DNA of 64,000 bases from Puccinia triticina (Eukaryota > Basidiomycota > Pucciniomycetes > Pucciniales > Pucciniaceae). Location: NCBI RefSeq assembly GCF_026914185.1, contig NC_070568.1, positions 1,054,001-1,118,000 of the forward strand, read 5' to 3'. Every line of letters begins with the position of its first letter. The stretch's first letter is position 1. Made by a program: the position numbers and the translations under genes. Shown here piece by piece: positions 30,694 to 40,136 of the stretch. A model generated the notes under the pieces. That model saw only the letters and a list, made by a program, of their open reading frames with translations. It did not search any database and had not been told where the DNA came from.

Positions 30694-32729
30694 TTAGAAT
30701 GATATATAGTTGCCCATCCGAATGGAGGTGGATCTTTTGGTAAGGAAAGAGGAGATCAACGTTATCAAGTATTCCGAGCAAGAGAGTTGGTGGAGGCGGT
30801 CTATTAGGCGGGTCGCATAAACCAATGGGTAGGCAGATTTTACATCCAGAAATGACCTGGCAACTATTTTGCATCTTCTCCATTGGTGTTTCACCCACAA
30901 GGTGAAAACCCCCAGAGCATCTGTTAGGTTCCTACCTTGCCTTCCGCCCATATGGCCTTGGAGGAGGACCTCTTTGGTTTTGATCCAGTGGATCAGGCAC
31001 TCATTGAGAATATTCTCAAAGAGTTTGTCCAAGGTGCACAAGAGCGTGATGGGGCGATAGGCATTGGGATCGCTTTAGTCTGGCTTCCCAGCTTTCCAAA
31101 TGATGGCCGTCAAAGCAGACCTCCATCCCTTGGGCAAATGGCCTTGCCATAGACAAACGTTAAACAGGGGCGTGAGGAATGGGGAGAGCTGGTTTTTACC
31201 CATCTGAAGAAGCTTGTTTGGGATGGCGTCCGGCCCCACTTCTTTCTTTGTGGGGAGGGAGTCTATAGAGTGGTTGAACTCTGCAAGCATAATCGGTGGG
31301 AAGCTGCTGCAAGGGGTTTCCAATTCTCTGGGGGAGATGTCTTCAAGGTCACAGATTGAGTTAATGACCGATGTGCCTTTGAACAATAATTTGGCTTGTT
31401 TGGCTACATCTTTGCTCAAAGTTTTGTTGGGTTGGTATAGTGGTTCAACCGTAGCAGACTGTTTGGCCTTGGTAAACTTATAGGCCTGAAACGCCAAGGT
31501 GTCCCCTGTCCTGGCTAAATATCTCCGCCAGTGGAGTAGTTTCAGCTCATCAATATTCTTTTTAAAAGCAGTTTGCCAAGCATAATAGCAGTTTCGCGCT
31601 TTGGTGATATTGGATAGGATCATCCACCTGCAAGCTCTGTTTCAGTTAGCAACCAGAGGCCCCAGTATGTGGGGCACCCACCATGATTTGGCTTTGGCTT
31701 TTCCTCTCCACAGGGCTGCACCCTGTTTCAGGTGGCTGTTTTGAATACCAAGGGTCAGAAGAGAGACGGCTTTGTTGATGGATGGGATTGGGTCGGAAGA
31801 ACAAGGAAGGGGGATGGAGTTGACAGCTTGTTTCAAATCCTCTCTGAATTGAGCTATGTCAAGTTTCTCAGGCGTGATGCCCCTGGTAGACGTGGGCTGA
31901 GGGATTGGATTGTCTAGCAAGACATCAAGGAGGATTGGTTGGTGATTGGAAGCGTGGTTGTCCAGCGCAACTCTGCATTGTTTCACACGTTTCCTGCATT
32001 GGAAGTTAATCCAACACAGATCTATAGTGGTTTGAGCTCCCCTTGGGCTCAGGAAAGTTGGTGCACCGGTTGGCAAGGCAAGGAAAAAGCCCTTCTGACC
32101 ACAGAGTTTGATCAGGTCTTTGGAGGACAAGTGGGTATGATGGTAATTGGGGGGGTTCCAATGAGGATGGTGGAGGTTTGAGTCCATCATTATAATGGAG
32201 GGAGTATGGCAACAGTTTTTCTTTTTCAGCCAAGTGCTTAGTGTGGGAATTGCTGAGAAAGATGACGGAGGGTTGTAGAGAGAGATGAGATGGAATTCAA
32301 GAGGGGTTTTGGTGTGAAAAGTGATGGGCACCGCGGTGAGAAGTTTAGAATTATCTGGTAAGCAATGGAAATGGTGGCTGGGCAGTGATTTATGTAGACA
32401 CAACATCTAGGTCTGTTTTCTCTGGAGTTAGGTTGATCAATTGGTGAGATATGGTACCAATTGGGATGAGTGGGTGGAAGAAAATCAATAGGGTTTGTCC
32501 AAGGTTCTTGGAGTAAAAGAGCTAGGGAGGAAGTCTTGCATTGTAGAACACTAAGTGTGGAATCTTTCCAGTTATGGCAATTTAGTTGAAGGAGGGAGAA
32601 GGAATGGGGGAATTGCTTGGTAGGATGTGGAGAAAAGAATCTGGTGAAATTTGGTGGCAGAGGATCAATGGTGGTGAGGTTAGCAGGATTAAATTCAGGG
32701 GTGGAGGTTGCAGTAGATGTGTCTATCAT
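30694..32729 (-). pseudogene. LINE ORF2: endonuclease and partial reverse transcriptase
   Basis: The endonuclease starts as SLLQLNCHNWKDSTLSVLQC with LLLQEPWTNP (32.50 kb), where the Glu is the expected metal ligand. After a frame change between 32.24 and 32.41 kb it continues with SIIMMDSNLHHPHWNPP and TFLSPRGAQTTIDLCW. The same frame then runs through stops at 31642-31644 and 31075-31077. Reverse transcriptase follows with EVGPDAIPNKLLQMG, LPKGWRSALTAIIWKAGKPD, the LDKLFENILNE block and HMGGRQGRNLTDAL, ending at FLDVKSAYPLVYATRLIDRL and STSIRMGNY. The catalytic Y-x-D-D and everything after it are absent. This copy cannot retrotranspose by itself. Confidence 0.85.
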
Positions 32730-32872
32730 TGACGTGTGTTAGGGATCTTTTCCTTAGATAACTTTTCAATCTCCTTAGTCTGGATAGGACAAGTGCTGCT
32801 GAAGGAGGAGTGGTCATATTTTGTATCAGATAAATCAATGGCAGAGGATGTCTTCCGGTCGACTTGGAGGCA

Positions 32873-34009
32873 TCATTGACAGCTCCTACTAGCATCTTCC
32901 ATCTCCTTGCAGGAGGTTGAGTTGTGACCCGCTCCGCAACACAAGCAGAGTGGCTTTTCTTTGCAGGAGTGGGCTAAGTGGCCTATTGCTAAGCAATTAT
33001 AACATTGTTTAGGACCCTGAAGATAGTGCTGCCCCTTGAGGTGCAGGCTATTGTAACAAAGTCCGGCTCTTTCAATATCAAGGGCCAGACGCCTGTCAAA
33101 AAAGTAGATCAGAAGAGTACTGGAGGCCTTACCTGACCCCTTGGGGCTGAGGAGCCAATGGATCTTTTGAATTTCCTTGGGGTTGATGTCATTCTGCTTA
33201 CAGAGAAGCTTGACATGTTCCTTGTTGTTAACATTGAAGCTGGTGGGGCAGGAGTGAAGAAAAACCAGGTGGGACACTTGGGATGTGACAAAGACTGGGT
33301 CTGCCTTCTGGGTCCAGAGGTGTTTGTTGTTAAGGAGCCACTTGGCAGCCCGTCGGTCTTTGGTGAAAATTTTAACATCCCTGTTGGGGAACTGAGCCAC
33401 TGCTCTTACCTTGATTGGATTGCCATCAATGGCTGCCTTTGCAAAACCCAGGGCGTCATTGATTTTCTGGCAAATGGTTGCCGCTGTGAGGCCTTCAAAA
33501 GGTTTAGGTTGATCAATTTTTTTCCTGATAACCACTTGACCTAACTTGAACCTGTTGATTTACAAGGAGAGGGGAACAGGAGGCAAAGTCTTAGCCACAC
33601 TGGGGTTTGGGGCCCCGGCCGCCTTCTCTGAGTCAATCAGGGTTGGTCTAGGAGGCAAGGCACTTGGTTTTGCTACTGTATGAGCCATCAAGTTAGAAGA
33701 GTGTGGTAGAGACATGGTCTCAACCTTCTTTTCTAATATGGCCATATTGGCTGTGATCTCTTCAATCCTCGCTAGGAGGGTATTGAATGAGTCTGCTTGA
33801 ACCGTACCAAACAGCTTGGAGGCCTGTCTGGATACTGCCTTCTCAAGACTCTCCAACCTAGGGATCAAAGTGTCCACCAAGGTGTTCAACTTTTCCACTA
33901 GTTGGTTTTCAATAACGGGCAGGGAGCCCTCAGCAACAAACATGTCCAGATTGGACAAGTTGTTGTTGATCAACGGCCCTCCGCCCTGTGGCAGCAGGAG
34001 GTGTGGCAT
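32873..34009 (-). pseudogene. LINE ORF1: coiled coil plus CCHC zinc knuckles, one internal stop
   Basis: ORF1 proteins bind LINE RNA. From Met at 34009 the frame has a heptad-like region (LVEKLNTLVDTLIPRLESLE, then LARIEEITANMAILEKKVET) and a Pro-rich linker. A single TAA at 33560-33562 interrupts it. The same frame continues through a central domain (IKVRAVAQFPNRDVKIFTKD, VSHLVFLHSCPTSF) to two C-terminal zinc knuckles, CYNCLAIGHLAHSC and CLCCGAGHNSTSC. Total span is about 379 codons. Replacing one codon would open the whole frame, so decay here is modest. Confidence 0.85.
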
Positions 34010-34214
34010 GGGATAACAGGAACTGGCAAGCGTTGGGGTTTGAGGTGGGGAAAAAAGGGGGAAAAAGAGGGGCTAGTGCTCTGTTGGATTGCAGACGGGA
34101 TTGGATAGGAAGGGTGGGGAGGTGTTGGGTTACCGGGTGATTTTTTAGGATAATGTGTTTGGATGAATGCAAAAAAGGTGGTGACATATAATAAGAAGGT
34201 GGAAAGCCCCCCTT

Positions 34215-34535
34215 CCTTGGTTTCGCGGAGAGCTGGTACTCTCTGCCAAACCAGGAACCTCCTCCAAGCAGGACAGAGAACCTTGTGTTTGGGGAGTGGG
34301 GTTCAAGGCGCCAAGCCCACTCCCGGACACGTTTGACGGGTGGGTGGGCGGAGCAAAAAAGGGAAACAGGAACGAGGTTCCTGGGCGGCAAGCAGTGAAC
34401 AAAGAGTGGGAGCTAGGAGAAAGGTCCCTTTCTTCGACTCCGTTCAATGACTCGGGCTCCTTATAGGAGGCCGCTGCTCAGCCGCCAACCTCAGGTGGTT
34501 CTAGGGACCACCCTTGGTCGGAGTGTGGTCCTGGG
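34215..34535 (-). repeat. LTR family X, 3' segment (third piece of a split LTR)
   Basis: Read on the minus strand it contains CTATAAGGAGCCCGAG (TATA-like), CTCCTAGCTCCCACT, TTTTGCTCCGCCCACCCACC and CCTTGAACCCCACTCCC. These words occur in the same order in the separate copy at 56.95-57.20 kb. It joins the segment at 39.68 kb once the Copia-2 element is removed. The left limit is uncertain. Confidence 0.65.
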
Positions 34536-34908
34536 TGTAGAGTTTGTAGGATAGCAACATATAGAACTTTGTGTAGATTTAGATTATAGTTTTATTCACA
34601 TCTATGTTTCTTACTCATCTATTTTTTCTCGTCTATTTTTCTCATACTCCTATATCTCAGTAGTCCATGAATCTTGTATATATAAGTAGTCTGTATCCGC
34701 GGCTGGATGATTCCTCATCTCTCTGTGATCCATCATCCAGTCGCGGACTCTAACCGGTTTACGTCCGTTTCCTTATAGGTCCGTTTTTTATTTATTTCCT
34801 TCTATCATCTTCTTGTATTTCTTTCTCTATTACATATGTGCAATATCATCTATCTGTGATCCATCATCCAGTCGCGGACTCTAACCGGTTTACGTCCGTT
34901 TCCTTATA
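34536..34908 (+). repeat. Copia-2 5' LTR
   Basis: 373 bp. Contains a TCTCTGTGATCCATCATCCA block twice (about 34.71 and 34.85 kb), each followed by GTCGCGGACTCTAACCGG. The first can pair with CGCGGCTGGATGAT to form a hairpin. TATATATAAG at 34676 is a likely TATA box. Confidence 0.95.
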
Positions 34909-34939
34909 GGTTAAAAGCCCGCTCCACCTACCGCTAACC

Positions 34940-37900
34940 ATGTCAAAACGTCAAGGCTCAACCTCAAAAGGAAAATCGACTGCACCGCCAGAGAGATCCA
35001 GCTCCCCATTGGTCAGCTTAGCATCCATAAGCAAAGCCAACGCCGGGGATCTGACCAACGACCACATTGTTAAACAATTCGAAAACGCCGACTCGAACTT
35101 TTGAGCCCTCCAAATCAGCAACCACAAAAATCGAGATTTACTGGGGGAACTCGACTTCAAGCAAACAAAACTTGAAGGAAAGATTGACAAAATCATCGAT
35201 GCCGTCAACAAGATCACTGACCACATCAAAGCGAACCGCGAACAACCTCCACACCTCAAACAAGAACAATCGGCCGTAATTCCGGCGCCAACGTACTCGC
35301 TGAACCAGAAGCAATTCATGAAGGATCCGATGGCACTACACCGCTCGATCCATTCCGAAGTCGAATACCTGCACTTCAGCGGCGAGAACTACTCGGCCTG
35401 GGAACGACAAGTCAACACGACGCTCGATTTTGTATTCAGGCGTGAAAATTTCCTTTCAAAACCTACTAATTGGATATTGGTCGACGACAATCAGGAGCCA
35501 GCGGTAGTTATACTACTCCGAGGATCGGTAGAAAAGAAGCTGCAAGGAATCGTCAACTCTCTCCGACAACCAAAGACGATCTTTGAAAAACTCGAGGCAC
35601 GTTGCAAACGAAATGACCGCCAAAACAAGTTGGCACTGATCAGCAAACTACGAGAGTTCTACTTATCCGAAAGACAGCCATCCAACAACGAATTACTCTC
35701 TCAATTCCAAGAATTCTTCCTGGAATTCCAACAGAAAAAGATCTCAACTGAGGAGTTCTTTGGCTTAATACTCCAATCAATCGTCCGGCCGCCCATCGAT
35801 GTGGACGAGAACTCGTTCAGGAACAACCTCAACCACCGTCTCAACACATCAACCACCGTCCCTACCCTCGACACAGTCTGCGCCCAGATCACGCAGGTTG
35901 AAGGAGAACTCCACACCGGTACACCTGAAAATCCCATTCTCATCAACCACCTGCAGACGAACCAGTCTACAGGACGATCAAACAATTGACCCCAACGGAA
36001 CTCACAATCATCGAGGCCCCAGACCTTCGGCACCAAGGCGCTTGCAAACGCACTCGCATTCAAAAACACTGCACCGACGGCGAGCCAAATGGCCGAGAAG
36101 GGCGCCGAGTGTAATTACTGCAGCCGCTCAGGACACTGGGCCTCAAATTGTCGGACGTTGGCACGGGACATCCAAGATGGGAAACTCAACGTGGGAAAAC
36201 ACAACTCGACTCCCCCTACGAATGCACAAGCTCCATCCAAACCGGCACCAGTCAGAGTGCGCGCCATCGACACCACGGCCCCTCATGATGACACGGTCCT
36301 AGTGGATTCCGGAGCTTCTGCATGCGTAAGCGGAAACTCCCCCTTCTTCATTTTTGAGCAAAGGCTAACCACCCCCGTCCCCGTTCTTTTGGCTTCCCGC
36401 AAATCTGCAATGACACTCACCGGAATCGGCAGTCTGAAGATACCGACCCCTAGTGGCACAATACGCATCAAGAATGTATATCATAATCCTTCAATTCCCT
36501 ATGTAATTCTATCCCTCGGTTTCCTAGTCACATACGGTTTTCGACCTATCTTCGACAAAGACTGCTCGATGACACTTCTTCACAACGACCGCGCTTTTCA
36601 GACAACATTCTCGAACCTCTGCTGGAATCTACTCACCAAGCCCAAACCAAAACCCCCCCCCTCAAATGAAATAGTTATCGCGTCCATGGCAAATCAACCA
36701 AGCATGGAGACGGTGCGCTGGCACGAACGTCTCGGACATGCAAATGACAAGATGGTAAAGATTTTCTTGGACAGATTCCTCGGCTCCGATTCAACAAAAG
36801 ACTGGCAACCCTTCTTCTGCGAAAAATGTGTAGCATCGAAAGCCACTGGGAAAAGATTCCTACCACCCTCCTCCATCCCCAAATCGGACGTACTTGACCT
36901 CCTAGTCTCCGACGTCATGGGACCCTTTGAGGAGGACATCCACGGGAATTAATTCTCTCTTACCCTCCGCGACCACGCTTCCATGTACACCCTGCTGGCA
37001 CCCATCAAGCACAAATCCGATGTGACCGACAAGTTGAAAATATGGCTCGATGCTATCAAGAATCGGATCAGCAGATACCCTCGGTTCCTGAGATGTGATA
37101 ATGGCGGTGAATTCTTGTCAAAAAAGCTCGAGCGGATACTGGAGGAACGAGGCGTGACACTAACTCATTCATCCCCATACCATCCCGAGGAGAACGGCGA
37201 AGCGGAAAGGGTAAATCGAACCATCAACGATATGTCCCGGGTCATGCTACAACAAAGTACACTCCCGATGAAGTTCTGGAGCTACGCACAACAAGTGGCA
37301 GTCTACATCCACAACCGACTACCACACTCACGAATCTCGCCAAAAACCCCCATCAAGATCCTCTACAACAAGGCCCCGGTCCCCGAATACATTTACCCGT
37401 TTAGTGCCCGGGCGCTTGTATTCAAACCCACCGAAAAACGCTCTGGAAAATTTGATACGCGAGCGGATGAGTGCTTCTTAGTGGGTTATCCGCCTTCCGA
37501 GAAGGGTTGGATTTTCTATAATGAAACCCTCAACGCTTTCATCCATTCGACCAACGCCGTATTCCCTGACTACCAACGTCTTCCCCTTCCCCCTATCCCG
37601 ACGACCAAGAACGACCTGGCTTTTGTACTCAACAATCTCATGCTTGGACAGGAAGCTACGGAAGTTGAAGCTGAGATACAGCAGACGGCCGTCGACTCTA
37701 TCACCATGCGGTCCGACATTGATGTGCCGACATCCATCCACGTGGCACTATCTGGCGACCACTCGCTAGATTGGCGGATCGCGGCCGAGCAGGAACTTTC
37801 CCAGCTGGAAAAATTGGACGTCTGGGAGGTAGTAGAACCAAAGAAGGGAATCAAGGTCATCGGAGCGCGCTGGGTGTTTGCGTTGAAACGGGACCCTAGC

Positions 37901-39250
37901 GGCGCGATCGCCAAGTTCAAGGCTCGCTATGTTGCTGGGGGCTTTACTCAACGACCCGGGATCGATTGCGGGGACACTTTCGCTCCAACGGCCTCCCTCG
38001 GAACCCTGCGACTCCTCATCTCGATCACCATCCAACACTGCTTCACTCTCCACTCTTTTGACGTCAGCTCGGCATACCTCTACAGCCCTATCGATGAAGA
38101 GGTCTACGTCAAGCCACCCACCGAACTCCGCCCTGAACTCAAGGGAAAGGTTCTCCGCCTGAAGAAAGCACTTTATGGCACAAAGCAGGCGGGGCGATGT
38201 TGGTGGGTCCACTTCAAGACGATCCTGAGCGCCATTGGCTTCGAGGCATCACAGGTTGAGTCGTCACTTTATGTCTACCGTAAAGATGAAGTCTCCATTT
38301 TTATCTGGATGCATGTTGACGATGGCTTGGTAGCCAGCAACTCGAAAACAGCATTGGATAACCTTCGCCGCCAACTCACCGAACACTTGGAGGTCAAGTG
38401 GAAAACCGAGGTAGACCAAATTGTCGGATTCAATGTCCACCATTTGTCGGGCTCTATTTTGCTGGAGCAGCATCTTCTAGCCCGGCAGGTGGCGTCGACA
38501 TACCACCGAAAAACCATTCATCAAAACACAACTCTCCCGGACCAACCCCTCACATCATCGACTTCCGACCCGATTGACCCCACTGCCTTTTGGTCTGTCT
38601 TGGGATCCCTCATGTACCTCGCCTGCGGGACTCGCCCGGACATAACCTATGCGGTCAACATGCTTGCCCGGTACAGCAGTCGACCTTCGGCGGAACATTG
38701 GGAAGCTCTTGACCACCTAGTGGGATACGTCAAGAAACACCCCCGCCGCACGATTGAATTCTCGCCCGGCGATGATGCCGTGCGCCTTTTTGTGGATGCG
38801 GGCTGGGGTGGTGAACACGAGCGTTCAACAACAGGCTATTTCCTTCAACATTGCGGCAACCCAATTACTTGGGGTTCCAAGCGTCAAATAGTCGTCGCGA
38901 TGTCCACCTGCGCCGCTGAATACGTGGCTCTGTCAATAGCTACCCAGACTCTGGCAAACATCAAGCTGGTCTTGGACGACACCTGTCCATCGAAGACCTA
39001 CGAGATCCTCTGCGACAATCAGGCCGCAGTACTGGTTGCCACCGACAACGCTTCCAGGAAGAAAACCGGCTACCTACAGCGGGCGTTCTACTTCGTTAAC
39101 GATTTCGTACGCAAATACAAGGTCAAGCTGCTGTGGATCTCAAGTCAATATCAACTCGCCGACATGTTCACCAAACGTCTGGGCGCCGCGAAACACCTTG
39201 CCAGCTGCTACGACCTCAACATCCGCGAATTCCCCAATCCTCCCTCCTGA
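34940..39250 (+). pseudogene. Copia-2 Gag-Pol polyprotein, one frame with three stop codons
   Basis: From ATG 34940 the frame is continuous for 1,436 codons, apart from TGA at 35102-35104, TGA at 35987-35989 and TAA at 36950-36952. In order: Gag with YLHFSGENYSAWERQVNTTL; zinc knuckle CNYCSRSGHWASNC (36.10 kb); protease VLVDSGASACVSG (36.30 kb); integrase zinc region (HERLGHANDKM ... CEKCVASKATG); integrase core with LLVSDVMGPF, FLRCDNGGEFLS and YHPEENGEAERVNRTI; reverse transcriptase with GARWVFALKRD, FDVSSAYLYSPIDEEVYVKP, LYGTKQAGRCWW and IWMHVDDGLVAS; RNase H with RLFVDAGWGGEHERSTTGY, STCAAEYVALSIAT and CDNQAAVLVAT. The middle stop lies between Gag and the zinc knuckle, so translational read-through there cannot be excluded. 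The other two look like plain mutations (probable Trp and Tyr codons). Confidence 0.9.
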
Positions 39251-39305
39251 CCCGTCATTTTTTTTCTATTTTTTTCCGGTCAAAGTTCTTCATGTTGGGA
39301 GGGGC

Positions 39306-39678
39306 TGTAGAGTTTGTAGGATAGCAACATATAGAACTTTGTGTAGATTTAGATTATAGTTTTATTCACATCTATGTTTCTTACTCATCTATTTTTTCTC
39401 GTCTATTTTTCTCATACTCCTATATCTCAGTAGTCCATGAATCTTGTATATATAAGTAGTCTGTATCCGCGGCTGGATGATTCCTCATCTCTCTGTGATC
39501 CATCATCCAGTCGCGGACTCTAACCGGTTTGCGTCCGTTTCCTTATAGGTCCGTTTTTTATTTATTTCCTTCTATCATCTTCTTGTATTTCTTTCTCTAT
39601 TACATATGTGCAATATCATCTCTCTGTGATCCATCATCCAGTCGCGGACTCTAACTGGTTTACGTCCGTTTCCTTATA
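39306..39678 (+). repeat. Copia-2 3' LTR
   Basis: 373 bp, same layout as the 5' LTR, with three visible substitutions. Confidence 0.95.
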
Positions 39679-39767
39679 CTGGGAACCTCCCTTGGTCGGA
39701 GTGTGGTCCTGGGAACCTCCCTTGGTCGGAGTGTGGTCCTGGGAACCTCCCTTGGGTGGAGCCACTA
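39679..39767 (-). repeat. LTR family X, middle segment with a 30 bp tandem repeat
   Basis: CTGGGAACCTCCCTTGGTCG followed by GAGTGTGGTC is repeated in tandem here and once more left of Copia-2 (34502-34535). Copia-2 is therefore inserted in a 30 bp array that is part of the larger split LTR. Confidence 0.8.
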
Positions 39768-40136
39768 GCCTCACGCAGCGGTGGAGCCCGTGGCCAGGGC
39801 GCGCCGGAATACCCGCGGGTATGACCTGCGGGGCGGGGCTCCGGGATGCCGCGTGAGGTGAACCATTCCCAACGGAAACACTGGGTACGGTCCACGGGCG
39901 GGGTCAAAAATACCCACGGGTATTTCCGTGTATATTGGGAAATACGCCTCTGGGGCCAGGGAAGGAAATAGAGCAAAGATGCATTTATTTTTGCTATCAA
40001 ACAAGTGGGAAGGGTACAAAAAAAGAAATAGAACAGGAGTTTCTGGAGTGAAATGTTAGTTGGATTCGATTTTGCTGTTGTCATTGTCTTCATCCTCTAA
40101 TTTGCTTTCGTTGCTGTCACATTGAATATGTGAGTA

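Larger units (their letters stand above)
30666..34200 (-). mobile_element. Tad-like non-LTR retrotransposon (LINE), 3' part missing
   Basis: Minus-strand order: ORF1 with coiled coil and zinc knuckles, then ORF2 with an APE-type endonuclease and the front half of reverse transcriptase. The sequence stops at about 30.69 kb just after STSIRMGNY, before the Y-x-D-D active site, where hAT-B DNA begins. Loss of the 3' end is unusual, since LINE insertions normally lose the 5' end. The 5' boundary lies somewhere in 34.0-34.2 kb. Confidence 0.8.
34536..39678 (+). mobile_element. Copia-2 LTR retrotransposon, near-intact and young
   Basis: The duplication CTGGG stands at 34531-34535 and 39679-39683. 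LTRs are 34536-34908 and 39306-39678, both 373 bp, with about three differences by eye (roughly 99% identity). Ends are TG...TA rather than the usual TG...CA. A primer-site-like GGTTAAAAGCCC follows the 5' LTR. One gag-pol frame fills the interior. Confidence 0.95.
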
